A stretch of 51,680 nt of DNA from Microbacteriaceae bacterium (GCA_947447395.1 CANFJH010000003.1:1-51680); one strand, 5' to 3'; counted from the stretch's first letter, positions 30,904-41,882 are shown. Notes: generated by a model not told the origin, from the sequence alone. Translations and numbers: made by a program.

Positions 30904-32082
30904 TTGCGCGTACTGGTTGGTGTAACCGGTGGAGTGGCCGCATATAAAGCAGCCGAGATAATTCGTATTCTGGTTGAATCTGGTCACGAAGTAAGAGCGG
31001 TACCGACTGCAAATGCCCTTCGATTTATCGGTGTAGCAACTCTCGAATCCCTAACTCACAATTCGGTTCATTCGGAACTCTATTCTGATGTCGAGGACGT
31101 TAGGCACGTCGAGATGGCGAAATGGGCGGATTTGATTCTAGTTGCGCCAGCTACTGCGAGTTTTCTAGCAAGAACCGTTAGCGGTTTAGCCGACGACCTA
31201 CTTGGGAACGTCGTCCTGGCTACAAAGGCTCCACTTGTTTTAGCACCAGCGATGCACACTGAGATGTGGCAAAACAAGGCCACGGTTTCGAATGTAGCTA
31301 AACTTCGCGAACGCGGCATCAGGGTAATTGAACCAGCAGTTGGCCGCCTGACCGGAAGTGATTCTGGAATCGGTCGTCTTCCGGACCCCAGTTACATTGT
31401 TCAAAGCGCTCTTTCGAATTTGGTTCCAAAAGACTTGGCCGGCAAAAACGTACTCATTATCGCTGGCGGTACTCGCGAGAACATCGATCCAGTTCGTTTT
31501 ATTGGAAATCGCTCGTCTGGAAAGCAGGGAATTGCCCTGGCGGAAGAAGCCGTTGCGCGTGGAGCAATGGTTGAACTCGTGGCAGCCAATTTTTCGTATT
31601 ACTCCCCAGAGATTGAAACCACTGAGGTGGTGAGCACTTCCGAACTAATTTCTACGCTCGAGCACCGTGAATCGAATTTCGATTTCGTGATCATGCCGGC
31701 GGCTGTGGCCGACTACCGTGTGGAACATCCGAGTGAGAACAAGATAAAAAAGGGTGCGGCCGGTGAAGAACTCGTTCTTACTTTGGTTGAAAATCCAGAC
31801 GTTATTTCATTACTGAGTAAAAGACTTCGTATCGCCAATCCAAAAGTGGTGATTGTAGGCTTCGCTGCTGAGACAGCTAGTGAGACTGCACTGATAGACC
31901 TGGCCAAAGGGAAACTCATTCGTAAAGAACTTGACATGGTTGTTGCTAATGAAGTTTCGGCGACTCTTGGATTTGATCGAGACTCGAACGAGGTCGTCCT
32001 GGTCGGCCCTGATTTCGAACACACCGTGTCAGGAACCAAGCGCGCAATCGCAAAGGCGATCTTTGACACTATCAACCGATAG
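30904..32082 (+). CDS. coaBC: Bifunctional phosphopantothenoylcysteine decarboxylase / phosphopantothenate--cysteine ligase (TTG start)
   Basis: [64 protein letters not shown]. Confidence 0.96.
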   Translation: MRVLVGVTGGVAAYKAAEIIRILVESGHEVRAVPTANALRFIGVATLESLTHNSVHSELYSDVEDVRHVEMAKWADLILVAPATASFLARTVSGLADDLLGNVVLATKAPLVLAPAMHTEMWQNKATVSNVAKLRERGIRVIEPAVGRLTGSDSGIGRLPDPSYIVQSALSNLVPKDLAGKNVLIIAGGTRENIDPVRFIGNRSSGKQGIALAEEAVARGAMVELVAANFSYYSPEIETTEVVSTSELISTLEHRESNFDFVIMPAAVADYRVEHPSENKIKKGAAGEELVLTLVENPDVISLLSKRLRIANPKVVIVGFAAETASETALIDLAKGKLIRKELDMVVANEVSATLGFDRDSNEVVLVGPDFEHTVSGTKRAIAKAIFDTINR

Positions 32083-32098
32083 ATGTCGGCCGGTCGAA

Positions 32099-32104
32099 TA
32101 TACT
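32099..32104 (+). promoter_or_regulatory. Candidate -10 box (TATACT) for a leaderless metK transcript
   Basis: TATACT is one mismatch from TATAAT and ends 7 nt before ATG 32112; no SD between it and the start codon. Confidence 0.5.
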
Positions 32105-32111
32105 TAGACCA

Positions 32112-33305
32112 ATGTCCGAATTACGTTATTTCACTTCCGAATCTGTTACAGAAGGTCACCCTGACAAGGTCTGTGACCAAATTAGTGACACCATTCTTGA
32201 TGCCATTTTGGCGTCCGATAAAGCGGCCCGCGTAGCCGTGGAAACAATGGTTACCACTGGTCTGGTTCATGTAGCCGGTGAAATCACTACCGATACCTAT
32301 GTTGAAATCCCTAGGTTGGTACGTGACCGAGTAAATGCAATCGGGTACACCAGTTCTGACATTGGATTCGACGGCAACAGCTGCGGGATCAGCATTTCAA
32401 TTGGAGAGCAAAGTCCCGACATTGCGCAGGGTGTAGACAGCGGTTTTGAAGTTAGAGAAGGAAACTCAAGCGAAGACCTCGACGCACAGGGTGCAGGCGA
32501 TCAGGGCATCATGTTCGGATACGCGAGTAACGAGACTCCAACTCTTATGCCTGCAGCAATTTGGCTTGCTCATCAACTGAGCTCCAAATTAGCCGAAGTT
32601 CGTAAGGAAGGCGTATTCGAGTATCTCCGTCCCGATGGCAAAACCCAGGTCACTATGGGATTTGAAGGTTCGGTTCCAAAGACCATCGAAACCGTTGTTC
32701 TTTCAACCCAACACAATCCATCGGTTTCAACTGAGCAATTGCGGTCTGACATGGAAAACTTCGTTATTGAACCCATTCTGACTGCTAGCGGTTTTGATTT
32801 TGAAGGATATTCGGCTCTTATCAACCCAACTGGTCGTTTTGAGATTGGCGGCCCAATGGGAGATGCCGGCCTCACTGGTCGAAAGATTATTGTTGACACC
32901 TATGGGGGAGCAGCTCGTCACGGCGGAGGAGCTTTTTCAGGTAAAGACCCCTCAAAGGTTGATCGTTCAGCGGCTTATGCCATGCGCTGGGTCGCAAAGA
33001 ACATAGTCGCCGCAGGTTTTGCTGATCGAGCCGAAGTGCAGGTTGCCTATGCAATTGGAAAAGCTAACCCGGTTGGTCTTTATGTGGAGACTTTCGGCAC
33101 CGAGAAATACCCTATTTCGTCAATTACCAAGGCAGTCCAAACCGTGTTCGATCTTCGACCTAAGGCAATCATTAGCGAGCTAGATTTACTTCGCCCAATT
33201 TATGCGCAAACCGCAGCATATGGCCACTTCGGTCGTGAATTGCCAGACTTTACTTGGGAGCGCACCGACCGCGTGAGCGAGTTGCAAAAAGCTCTTAGGG
33301 CCTAA
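32112..33305 (+). CDS. metK: S-adenosylmethionine synthetase
   Basis: [52 protein letters not shown]. Confidence 0.98.
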   Translation: MSELRYFTSESVTEGHPDKVCDQISDTILDAILASDKAARVAVETMVTTGLVHVAGEITTDTYVEIPRLVRDRVNAIGYTSSDIGFDGNSCGISISIGEQSPDIAQGVDSGFEVREGNSSEDLDAQGAGDQGIMFGYASNETPTLMPAAIWLAHQLSSKLAEVRKEGVFEYLRPDGKTQVTMGFEGSVPKTIETVVLSTQHNPSVSTEQLRSDMENFVIEPILTASGFDFEGYSALINPTGRFEIGGPMGDAGLTGRKIIVDTYGGAARHGGGAFSGKDPSKVDRSAAYAMRWVAKNIVAAGFADRAEVQVAYAIGKANPVGLYVETFGTEKYPISSITKAVQTVFDLRPKAIISELDLLRPIYAQTAAYGHFGRELPDFTWERTDRVSELQKALRA

Positions 33306-33307
33306 TT

Positions 33308-35170
33308 GTGACTTCCGAGACTTATGCTCGGGTTGTCTTTCAATCCCCATTACCTGCACTCGATCGCGAATTTGAGTATGTGGTACCAGAGGAACTTGTA
33401 ACTTCTCTCGCTGTTGGTTGTCGTGTGAAGGCTCCCTTTGCTGGGCAGACAAAAGTAGGCTTCGTTGTCGCTTTGGAGTCGGAGCGCGAATTTGTTGGAA
33501 AGCTAAGTTCAATAAGTTCGCTGGTATCTTCGCTTCCAGTTCTCAAACCACATGTTTATCAGTTATTGAAAACAATCGCACATAGACAGTGCTGCTCTGT
33601 TGGGGAGCTTCTTGACTCAGCAGTTCCCAAGCGTTCTGTGCGCGTAGAGAAGTCCTTTCAATTCTTAGATTTCGAAGAGGCTGTTCTAACGCCAGGTCGG
33701 AGGTTCGCGGAATTAGTTAGGCCGATTTTCGATTCACGGAGTCAAACTCCAGGATTTCTTACTCGCATAACCAAATTGGCGGGGAACTATTTTCAAGCCG
33801 GTCGGTCGGTAATCATTTGCGTTCCTGATTTTAGAGATGTCGCCGCCCTTAGTAAATTGCTAGCCGAGGTTTTGCCAATTGGAGCACTCGTGGTAAACGA
33901 TTCCAATGTTTTGGGGTCTAAGCGCTATGTGGCTTTTATGGCCCAATTGAATTCAAAACCAACTGTCGTCCTAGGTACGCGCTCCGCAATCTATTCGCCT
34001 GTGAGTGCAAATTCGGCAATGATTATTTGGGACGACGGCGATCAGAGCCATCAAGACCAGCAATCACCCTATTTGACAACTCGTGAAGTCGCTCTTATCC
34101 GTGGAGCGCAGTTCAATGCACCGTTGCACTTCCTGTCGCATGCAAGAAGCGTAGAGGTACAGCGGTTGGTTGAAATTGGATATCTCGAGGAGTCGCCGGT
34201 TAGCGCATGGCGTCCTAGGGTTGCGATGTCTGAAGGTCGCGGGCTAGATGCCACGTCATTCAAAGCAATCAAACAGGGATTGGAGACCGGTCCAGTTCTA
34301 TTTCAGGTAGCTGCTCCTGGATCTGCCAGATCGCTTTACTGCAACGCTTGTAATGCAAGATCACAATGCAAGACCTGTAATGGGCCTCTTTGGATGAACG
34401 CATCCCATCAAATCGTTTGTCGTTGGTGTGGCAAGTTCAACATAGATTTCAAATGCAAAACATGCGGAAATGAAAAACTTTCGCAAGGAGCAGCTGGGGC
34501 AACAAGGTGGGCAACTCAGCTTGGCAAATCTTTTCCGGGGATCCCCATCAAGGAAGTAACTGCTGAAAATGGGCCTGTTGAAGTTTCTTCAAAGCCACAA
34601 ATCGTGGTCTCAACGCCAGGTATAGAACCCGTTGCTATCGACGGCTATTCAGCTGTTGTTTTTATAGATTGCCAGGCTCAACTTGGACGAGATTCACTCA
34701 AGGCGCCTGAGGATGCTCTAAGGGGCTGGCTTAATGCTTTAGGTTTCATGCGCGAATCAGGATTAGCAGTGGCCGTAGGAGCAACGCAGGAAGTGTCTAA
34801 GGCGCTTTCGCTCGGCGAGGTAATCGAAACTGCATCACAGATGCTTGCCGAGCGGGAAGAACTAGGCTTTCCACCGGCAAGGCGGATTGTTAGCGCCACA
34901 GGTTCTCGCGAATTGGTTTCAAAGTTAGGTGAAAAACTCGCTCAGTTACCTGGAGTTTCAGTTCTTGGCATTGCTTCAGCTCAGAGTAATTCAATTGATG
35001 CTGATTTCCGACTGCTCGCAACTTTCACATATGCAAGCGGAAACCAGGTGGCTTCTAGCGCTAAAGAGTTCCTGCTTAGTTTGAGTTCTAAGTCTGTTCG
35101 AACCAGCGCGAAAAGTGGTCGGGCTATGAGACCAATCACAATCAAGTTCGACGACCCTCGGGTACTTTAG
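33308..35170 (+). CDS. priA: Probable replication restart protein PriA, actinobacterial type lacking helicase motifs (GTG start)
   Basis: N-terminal PriA domain (LDREFEYVVPEELVTSLAVGCRVKAPFAGQTKVGFVV); four CxxC zinc-binding pairs (CNAC, CKTC, CRWC, CKTC); between metK and fmt. Confidence 0.88.
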   Translation: MTSETYARVVFQSPLPALDREFEYVVPEELVTSLAVGCRVKAPFAGQTKVGFVVALESEREFVGKLSSISSLVSSLPVLKPHVYQLLKTIAHRQCCSVGELLDSAVPKRSVRVEKSFQFLDFEEAVLTPGRRFAELVRPIFDSRSQTPGFLTRITKLAGNYFQAGRSVIICVPDFRDVAALSKLLAEVLPIGALVVNDSNVLGSKRYVAFMAQLNSKPTVVLGTRSAIYSPVSANSAMIIWDDGDQSHQDQQSPYLTTREVALIRGAQFNAPLHFLSHARSVEVQRLVEIGYLEESPVSAWRPRVAMSEGRGLDATSFKAIKQGLETGPVLFQVAAPGSARSLYCNACNARSQCKTCNGPLWMNASHQIVCRWCGKFNIDFKCKTCGNEKLSQGAAGATRWATQLGKSFPGIPIKEVTAENGPVEVSSKPQIVVSTPGIEPVAIDGYSAVVFIDCQAQLGRDSLKAPEDALRGWLNALGFMRESGLAVAVGATQEVSKALSLGEVIETASQMLAEREELGFPPARRIVSATGSRELVSKLGEKLAQLPGVSVLGIASAQSNSIDADFRLLATFTYASGNQVASSAKEFLLSLSSKSVRTSAKSGRAMRPITIKFDDPRVL

Positions 35171-35179
35171 GCTGGACGA

Positions 35180-36109
35180 GTGTCTATTCTCTTCGCGGGG
35201 ACTCCGCAAAACGCAGCAGAAACTCTTCGTGAGTTGCTGCTTGCCGGCACTCCAATTTCTCTTGTTTTGACTAGGCCGGATGCACCGATTGGACGCAAGG
35301 CGATTATTACTCCTTCACCGGTCGCTAAAGTCGCTGAAGAGTTTGGCATTTTCACCATCAAATCCAACAAAGTCGGTGAAGCTGAAATTGCCAGTTTTGC
35401 GACTTTCGGCATCGATTTTGCTATCGTAGTCGCTCTAGGTGTGATGCTAAATCCTCACGCTTTAGAGGCCTTGCCTCAAGGTTGGTTCAATTTGCACTAC
35501 AGTTTGCTGCCTCGCTGGCGAGGAGCTGCACCAGTTCAACATGCCCTTATCGCCGGAGAAATTGAAACTGGCGTTACGATTTTCAAGATCGATTCGGGAC
35601 TGGATACTGGAGCAATCGTCAAATCAGTGCCAACTGCCATATCACCTGATGAAAATTCAGCCGAGTTGCTACAGAGGCTCACAAATATTGGCGTGACACT
35701 TTTGCTGGAGGTTATACCGATGATTGCATCCGGCCTTATTGACTTGAAACCTCAGACGAATGTTGGTCTCACAGTTGCCCCAAAACTTTTCAAATCGGAC
35801 GGCAAACTGCAGTTGTTCCAGGATGCGCGCGTTCTTGCCAATCAAATTCGCGGTGTCACTCCAGAGCCAGGAGCTTGGATCCCTTTCCGAGACGAAGTGT
35901 TGAAAGTACTTATTGCTCGCGCAGTCAGCAAAGAATCAGAGGTTGGCAAACTCGTCACCGAGAACGGAAATGTATATGTCGGTTGCGGCATTGGGTCGTT
36001 GCACCTAATAGAAGTTCAGCCAGCAGGCAAGAGGCGTATGTTAGGCGCAGACTGGTTCCGAGGCCTAAATGGTCATGATTTCAAGTTAGGCGAAAATGAC
36101 CAACTCTAG
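35180..36109 (+). CDS. fmt: Methionyl-tRNA formyltransferase (GTG start)
   Basis: ILFAGTPQNAAETLRELL, GWFNLHYSLLPRWRGAAPVQHALIAGE. Confidence 0.97.
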   Translation: MSILFAGTPQNAAETLRELLLAGTPISLVLTRPDAPIGRKAIITPSPVAKVAEEFGIFTIKSNKVGEAEIASFATFGIDFAIVVALGVMLNPHALEALPQGWFNLHYSLLPRWRGAAPVQHALIAGEIETGVTIFKIDSGLDTGAIVKSVPTAISPDENSAELLQRLTNIGVTLLLEVIPMIASGLIDLKPQTNVGLTVAPKLFKSDGKLQLFQDARVLANQIRGVTPEPGAWIPFRDEVLKVLIARAVSKESEVGKLVTENGNVYVGCGIGSLHLIEVQPAGKRRMLGADWFRGLNGHDFKLGENDQL

Positions 36110-37442
36110 AGAAGTTGCATATGATGCGCTTCTATCTGTCGAACGACAAGATGCATATTTGAATCTGGTCCTTCCTAAAGCGTTAGCAAAAGCTCGATTG
36201 TCCAATGTGGATGCAGCCTTCGCAACGGAGCTTTCATACGGGACATCGCGCTGGCAGGGGCTTTACGACTGGATTATTGAAGAAGCTACCGGCCGCGAGG
36301 TTGCCAACATTGACCCAGACGCACTAATCGTCATTCGACTCGGTGCCCATCAACTTATTGAACTGAACACGCCAGCGCATGCCGCCATTTTTGAGATGGT
36401 TGCTCTGGCCAAAAAGCGACTAAAAGCATCGGTAATTGGATTTATCAATGCGGCGCTACGCCGAGTTTCCGAACGTTCGCGTAAAGAGTGGATCGAACGT
36501 TTACACAGTTCGGGCCTGACTAGTGAAGCAATTATGAGCATAGAGTTTTCGCATCCGTTGTGGGTCACACGCGCGCTAAAGCTTGCATTGCAATCTGAAG
36601 GCTCTTCGGATGAGTTAGTAGCCGCTTTGCTTTCAGATAATGAAGCCCCGAAGGTAAACCTTGTTGCACTCCCAGGTAAAGCTATAGCGTTTGAGTCAAC
36701 TCTTATTAAGGAAGGTGTGTCTCCACTCGGATACATTCTCAATTACGGAGATCCAAGCAAATTGCATGGAGTTGCAACTGGAGCTATGCGCGTTCAGGAT
36801 CAGGGTTCTCAATTAGCTGCATTGGCTTTGGCTCAAGTTTCTTCCCACAAGCCAGAGTCTCAGTGGTTAGACCTTTGCGCCGGACCAGGCGGCAAGGCTG
36901 TTCTGCTAGCGGCTCTTGCCAAGCAGGAGCACGCTAGTTTAACAACCAACGAGGTTTCGGAGCATCGAGCAACTTTGGTCGCCACGGCTCTTCGTCACAG
37001 TGGCTTCGAAGCGAAACAAATGCAACTCGATGGCAGACATCTTCCAGAGTCGCAGAAGTACGACCGCATTTTGCTGGATGCACCTTGTACTGGATTAGGA
37101 GCGCTTCGCAGGAGACCAGAATCGCGTTGGCGTAAGAATGCCGAGGACTTGAAGGATCTTTCGATTCTGCAGCGGGAACTGATTTCTTCTGCATGGAAAG
37201 CACTTGCTCCAGGAGGAGTTCTTGGATATGTCACCTGCTCACCACACCCAACCGAGACAACGGGGCAAATCGAATGGTTACTTCGAAGTTTCTCGGATTC
37301 AGAACTACTTGATGCAACCAAGGAATTAATGAACATTAATCCTCTGCTCAATTTGAAACCTGAACGCAAGACAGTTCAGTTATGGCCACATCGCAATGAC
37401 ACCGATGCTATGTTCATTGCCCTGGTGCAAAAACGAAAGTAG
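36096..37442 (+). CDS. rsmB: 16S rRNA (cytosine-C5) methyltransferase RsmB/Sun family
   Basis: NusB-like N-terminal domain; VQDQGSQLAALAL, LDLCAGPGGKAVLLAAL, LLDAPCTGLGALRRRPE, VTCSPHPTE. Confidence 0.93.
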   Translation: MTNSREVAYDALLSVERQDAYLNLVLPKALAKARLSNVDAAFATELSYGTSRWQGLYDWIIEEATGREVANIDPDALIVIRLGAHQLIELNTPAHAAIFEMVALAKKRLKASVIGFINAALRRVSERSRKEWIERLHSSGLTSEAIMSIEFSHPLWVTRALKLALQSEGSSDELVAALLSDNEAPKVNLVALPGKAIAFESTLIKEGVSPLGYILNYGDPSKLHGVATGAMRVQDQGSQLAALALAQVSSHKPESQWLDLCAGPGGKAVLLAALAKQEHASLTTNEVSEHRATLVATALRHSGFEAKQMQLDGRHLPESQKYDRILLDAPCTGLGALRRRPESRWRKNAEDLKDLSILQRELISSAWKALAPGGVLGYVTCSPHPTETTGQIEWLLRSFSDSELLDATKELMNINPLLNLKPERKTVQLWPHRNDTDAMFIALVQKRK

Positions 37443-37451
37443 TTTTAGATC

Positions 37452-38117
37452 ATGACGGCGCACATTCATCCAAGTATTCTGTCTGCTGATTTTGCTAATT
37501 TTCAGTCGGAATTTGAATCCATTTCATCTGCGGATGCAATTCACGTCGATGTAATGGATGGGCATTTTGTTCCAAATTTAACTTTTGGTCTGCCCGTGGT
37601 GAAACGACTTGTTGAGATCTCGAAATTACCGATAGACGTGCACCTGATGATTGAAAACGTTGATGACTTGGCGGTCAGTTATGCCGAGACTGGTGCAAGC
37701 AGTATCACTTTTCATCAAGAGGCATCGAAGGCACCTATCGAACTTGCACGCAAAATAAAGGCCGCTGGTTCGAAAGCGGCAATTGCACTAAAACCAGGCA
37801 CATCGCTTGATTTTGCATTAGATAACCTAAGCGAATTCGACATGTTATTGATAATGACTGTTGAACCCGGTTTCGGCGGACAACCGTTTATGCCTGAGAT
37901 GATGTCGAAGGTTGAACGAGCACGCTCCGAAATTCAGAGACTTGGACTCGATATTCGTATTCAGGTAGACGGTGGAATTGACGAGAAATCCATTTCGGTT
38001 TCGGCCTCTGCAGGTGCCGATACGTTTGTCGCTGGTAGCTCGATTTTCTCCAAGTCTGACCGAAATGAACAAATTGTTTTATTGCGTGAAATTGCAAACC
38101 GATTCTCTAGTAACTAA
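37452..38117 (+). CDS. rpe: Ribulose-phosphate 3-epimerase
   Basis: IHPSILSADFANF, HVDVMDGHFVPNLTFG, MTVEPGFGGQPFMPEMM. Confidence 0.97.
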   Translation: MTAHIHPSILSADFANFQSEFESISSADAIHVDVMDGHFVPNLTFGLPVVKRLVEISKLPIDVHLMIENVDDLAVSYAETGASSITFHQEASKAPIELARKIKAAGSKAAIALKPGTSLDFALDNLSEFDMLLIMTVEPGFGGQPFMPEMMSKVERARSEIQRLGLDIRIQVDGGIDEKSISVSASAGADTFVAGSSIFSKSDRNEQIVLLREIANRFSSN

Positions 38118-38135
38118 AGGTTTTGATTCTTAGGT

Positions 38136-38141
38136 TAACCT
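38136..38141 (+). promoter_or_regulatory. Candidate -10 box (TAACCT) for a leaderless hisE transcript
   Basis: TAACCT ends 7 nt before ATG 38149; lies in a perfect 10-bp palindrome AGGTTAACCT (38132-38141). Confidence 0.4.
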
Positions 38142-38148
38142 TGAGAGT

Positions 38149-38412
38149 ATGACCACCTTTTCCGAACTATTCAGTGAACTGCAACTCAAGGCAATAGAGC
38201 GCCCTGCGGACTCACATACGGTGAAGTGGTTGGACGCAGGTGTCCACACCATCGGTAAGAAAATTGTTGAGGAAGCCGCCGAAGTTTGGATGGCCGCTGA
38301 ACATGAATCGAACGAACGCACTGCTGAGGAAATCAGTCAGTTGCTCTACCACGTCCAAGTTCTCATGATTTCCAAGGGCATCAGCCTGAGTGAAGTCGAA
38401 AATAAGCTCTAG
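38149..38412 (+). CDS. hisE: Phosphoribosyl-ATP diphosphatase
   Basis: [17 protein letters not shown]...[19 protein letters not shown]...[13 protein letters not shown]; adjacent to hisG. Confidence 0.95.
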   Translation: MTTFSELFSELQLKAIERPADSHTVKWLDAGVHTIGKKIVEEAAEVWMAAEHESNERTAEEISQLLYHVQVLMISKGISLSEVENKL

Positions 38413-38420
38413 AGGTTCAA

Positions 38421-39260
38421 ATGTTAAGAGTTGCGATCCCAAATAAGGGGATTTTGTCTGAAACCGCAATTACGATGTTGCGCGAAGCAGGGTACGCCAC
38501 CAGGCGCGACCCAAAGGAACTTCACGTCATCGACAGTGCGAACAATATCGAATTTTTTTACCTTCGCCCGCGCGACATTGCCACGTATGTTGGTTCAGGT
38601 TCGCTAGATGTTGGTCTCACCGGCCTTGACCTTTTGCTTGATTCCAGGTCCCCAGCTGAATCCGTGGAAGATCTTCGTTTTGGCGAGTCTACATTCCGGT
38701 TTGCTGGGCCAGTTGGCGCCTTCAAGGAATTGAAAGAACTAGAAGGTAAGCGTGTTGCCACGGCGTACGTACAACTAGTCGAGGACTACCTGGCCAAAGC
38801 GGGTATTTCCGTTGAATTGGTGAAACTGGATGGCGCCGTTGAGACAGCAGTTCGACTCGGGGTGGCTGACGCTGTGGCGGATGTGGTTTCAACTGGGAAT
38901 ACCCTGCGTCAAGCAGGGCTTGAGATCTTTGGCCCAGTACTTTTGAATTCAACCGCACACCTAATTAGTGCACCTGGTCAAGCTCATGAAGCGGCCAGCC
39001 TGCTGAGAAGGCTCAGAGGCGTAGTTGTTGCGCGAGAATACGTAATTTTCGATTATGACTGCCCAGCGGAATTAGTTGATCGTGCATCAGAGATCACCCC
39101 AGGAATTGAATCGCCAACCGTTTCTCCGCTTCGAGATGAAGATTGGGTTGCCGTTCGTGCGCTCGTAAAGTCTTCAGAAACCAATAGCACTATGGACGCG
39201 CTTTACGAACTTGGTGCCCGCGCCATTCTAGTTAGTGCCATTCACGCTGCCAGAATCTAA
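38421..39260 (+). CDS. hisG: ATP phosphoribosyltransferase (long form, with C-terminal regulatory domain)
   Basis: [49 protein letters not shown]; 279 aa. Confidence 0.95.
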   Translation: MLRVAIPNKGILSETAITMLREAGYATRRDPKELHVIDSANNIEFFYLRPRDIATYVGSGSLDVGLTGLDLLLDSRSPAESVEDLRFGESTFRFAGPVGAFKELKELEGKRVATAYVQLVEDYLAKAGISVELVKLDGAVETAVRLGVADAVADVVSTGNTLRQAGLEIFGPVLLNSTAHLISAPGQAHEAASLLRRLRGVVVAREYVIFDYDCPAELVDRASEITPGIESPTVSPLRDEDWVAVRALVKSSETNSTMDALYELGARAILVSAIHAARI

Positions 39261-40021
39261 TGTCTCTCACTATTCGAGTTATCCCTTGTCTAGATGTCGC
39301 CGAAGGGCGAGTCGTTAAAGGTGTGAATTTCGAGAATCTTAGAGACGCAGGTGACCCAATTGAATTGGCGAATTACTATTACGAATCCGGCGCCGACGAG
39401 CTCACGTTCTTGGACGTGAAAGCCACGGTGGATAATCGATCGACCATGTTTGATCTTGTTTCCAAAACGGCAGAACAAATATTCATTCCACTAACCGTAG
39501 GAGGTGGAGTGAGAACTGTGCAAGACGTTAGCAACTTGTTGGCTGCTGGCGCGGACAAGGTGAGTGTGTCTTCAGCAGCTATTTCGAAGCCTGAACTTTT
39601 GTCTGAGATCGCCGACCGGTTTGGGAATCAGATTTTAGTGCTTTCACTTGACTTGAAGTTGCGTGCAAATTCGACAGATGAGTGGGTGGTTACCACTCAT
39701 GGTGGCAGAGAAACAACTGACATCGATGCGCTCTCTTGGGTAAAGAAATGTGAGGAATTGGGTGTTGGCGAGTTGTTAGTAAACAGTATCGATACCGATG
39801 GAACTCGCTCTGGATTCGATTTGAACCTAATCTCTGCAATTCGTGAGGCTACCAGGTTGCCACTAATTGCATCTGGGGGAGCAGGATCGGCTCTCGATTT
39901 TCCGCCAGCTGCCAAGGCCGGAGCCGATGCTGTTCTAGCGGCTTCAATTTTCCATAACCGCACGGTTAGCATTGCAGAAGCAAAGCGAGAATTGGTGAAA
40001 GGTGGGTTTTCCGTTCGATGA
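39260..40021 (+). CDS. hisF: Imidazole glycerol phosphate synthase cyclase subunit
   Basis: [48 protein letters not shown]. Confidence 0.97.
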   Translation: MSLTIRVIPCLDVAEGRVVKGVNFENLRDAGDPIELANYYYESGADELTFLDVKATVDNRSTMFDLVSKTAEQIFIPLTVGGGVRTVQDVSNLLAAGADKVSVSSAAISKPELLSEIADRFGNQILVLSLDLKLRANSTDEWVVTTHGGRETTDIDALSWVKKCEELGVGELLVNSIDTDGTRSGFDLNLISAIREATRLPLIASGGAGSALDFPPAAKAGADAVLAASIFHNRTVSIAEAKRELVKGGFSVR

Positions 40022-40356
40022 CAACATTCCAACTTCAGAACTTGACCTTTGATTCCAAGGGTTTGATTCCAGCAATCATCCAGAACGCTGAAACGGGTCG
40101 GGTCATCATGTTCGCTTGGATGAATGAAGAGTCTCTGCGACTGTCCCAGAAAACTGGCGAAACGGTTTTCTACTCCAGAAGCCGAAATGAGCTTTGGCAC
40201 AAAGGTGCCACTAGCGGCAATGTTCAACAAATCGTTTCCATTGAAGTTGACTGCGACTCGGACGCACTTCTAATTCAGGTAAAACCAAGCGGTCCGGCGT
40301 GCCACACCGGTTTGGAATCATGCTTTGATTCTGGATCAATTGGAGTACCAGAATGA
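40018..40356 (+). CDS. hisI: Phosphoribosyl-AMP cyclohydrolase
   Basis: [61 protein letters not shown]. Confidence 0.96.
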   Translation: MTTFQLQNLTFDSKGLIPAIIQNAETGRVIMFAWMNEESLRLSQKTGETVFYSRSRNELWHKGATSGNVQQIVSIEVDCDSDALLIQVKPSGPACHTGLESCFDSGSIGVPE

Positions 40357-41882
40357 CTGTGAGAAATAGCACATTGGCCGATCTGTTGGCTGCCCGTGAT
40401 ACAAATCGGGTTTTTCCGGTTGTGCGTTCAATTTTTTCTGATTCTCTTTCGCCACTTGGCATTTTCGAAATGTTAGCTGAGGGTAACGAAGGCTCTTTCC
40501 TTCTTGAGTCAGCAGAGCAAGGCGTCTGGTCACGGTTTTCATTTGTTGGTGTAAACGTTCGAGGTCGACTGGTTCAGGAAGGAGAGAGTGCAGTCACATG
40601 GTTGAGCTCTACCAACTCGAGTCCTCTTCCTGCAGATCTTTCACTAGAACTTCCAGCGGGGCCCCTGGAAGCTTTGGATATTATTCAAAAGTCCTGGGGA
40701 AACCTAAATACGAATCACGAGATCCCTCTTACATCCGGATTGATTGGAACCATCGCCTGGGATGTCATTCGGGAATTGGAAAATCTGCCCTTAGGACCTG
40801 CCGATGACAATCCCGTGCCTAGAATCAGTTTTTCTTTGATTCAAGATTTGGTCGTAATCGATCACCAGTCCGCGTCCTTAGTATTTATCTCCAACATTTT
40901 TTTAGAGGGGCAAACCGAGACAGTGCTTCAAGAGGAATATGTCAGAGCCCAGTTAGCGATTGAATCGATGATTGCCACCTTGTCCGGCGGCTCAAGGCCA
41001 TTCCTTGCCGAAATCGATTTGGTTTTGGATCCAGAAGTTGAGAGTAACCAATCGCGCGATTCTTTCATTCAGATTGTGGAAAAGGCCAAAGAATACGTTC
41101 GCGTTGGTGACGTATTCCAAGTTGTTTTATCTCAGCGATTTCAAACAAAAACAAAAGCTTCAGCTTTGGAAATGTATCGAGTACTGCGTTCGCTAAATCC
41201 GAGCCCTTATATGTACCTCATGAACGGAAGTGACTCGCACGGCCCATTCTCTGTGGTTGGTGCGTCGCCTGAGTCCTTAGTAACAGTTTCTGGAAGTAGG
41301 GTAGTCACCCATCCTATTGCCGGATCTAGGCCACGTGGTAAAGGTTGGGAAGAAGACCACGCTCTTGAAAGTGCTCTTTTGGCTGACCTTAAAGAAACCG
41401 CTGAGCACCTCATGCTGGTTGATTTGGCTCGCAATGACCTTTTGAAAGTTTGTGAGCCAGCTTCCGTTACTGTAAGTGAGTTCATGCAGGTTCATCGGTT
41501 CAGTCACATTATGCATTTGGTGTCTACTGTCGAGGGCGAACTGCAAGAAGGACTATCTCCAATCGATGTTTTCCGGGCCACTTTCCCAGCCGGAACGTTA
41601 TCGGGTGCTCCAAAACCTCGCGCGCTGGAGATTATTACTGAATTAGAGCCAACCGCTAGAGGTATCTATGGCGGGGTTGCTGGGTATTTCGATTTTTCAG
41701 GTAACTCAGATCTAGCAATCGCAATTCGTACAGCAGTTATCAGGGGAAACGTTGCCACGGTCCAAGCTGGAGCAGGAATCGTTTTAGATTCTGACCCGAA
41801 GTCCGAGTACGAAGAGACCAAGAGTAAAGCTAGAGCTTCCCTCCGCGCTATTTCTGGATCAAACGGGGCGAAAAGACTTTGA
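40353..41882 (+). CDS. trpE: Anthranilate synthase component I
   Basis: [60 protein letters not shown]. Confidence 0.96.
   Translation: MTVRNSTLADLLAARDTNRVFPVVRSIFSDSLSPLGIFEMLAEGNEGSFLLESAEQGVWSRFSFVGVNVRGRLVQEGESAVTWLSSTNSSPLPADLSLELPAGPLEALDIIQKSWGNLNTNHEIPLTSGLIGTIAWDVIRELENLPLGPADDNPVPRISFSLIQDLVVIDHQSASLVFISNIFLEGQTETVLQEEYVRAQLAIESMIATLSGGSRPFLAEIDLVLDPEVESNQSRDSFIQIVEKAKEYVRVGDVFQVVLSQRFQTKTKASALEMYRVLRSLNPSPYMYLMNGSDSHGPFSVVGASPESLVTVSGSRVVTHPIAGSRPRGKGWEEDHALESALLADLKETAEHLMLVDLARNDLLKVCEPASVTVSEFMQVHRFSHIMHLVSTVEGELQEGLSPIDVFRATFPAGTLSGAPKPRALEIITELEPTARGIYGGVAGYFDFSGNSDLAIAIRTAVIRGNVATVQAGAGIVLDSDPKSEYEETKSKARASLRAISGSNGAKRL

Noticed and set aside
32063-32068. Perfect TTGACA upstream of metK as a -35 box
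   Set aside because: It is 30 bp from the TATACT box, too far for a normal spacer, and lies in the end of the coaBC coding region (FDTIN).
32083-32111. Possible SAM riboswitch before metK
   Set aside because: Only 29 bp between coaBC and metK; no room for any known SAM aptamer.
39697-40230. 177-aa minus-strand ORF opposite hisF/hisI
   Set aside because: Lies wholly antisense to two well-supported genes with conserved motifs; sequence resembles shadow translation with no family features.
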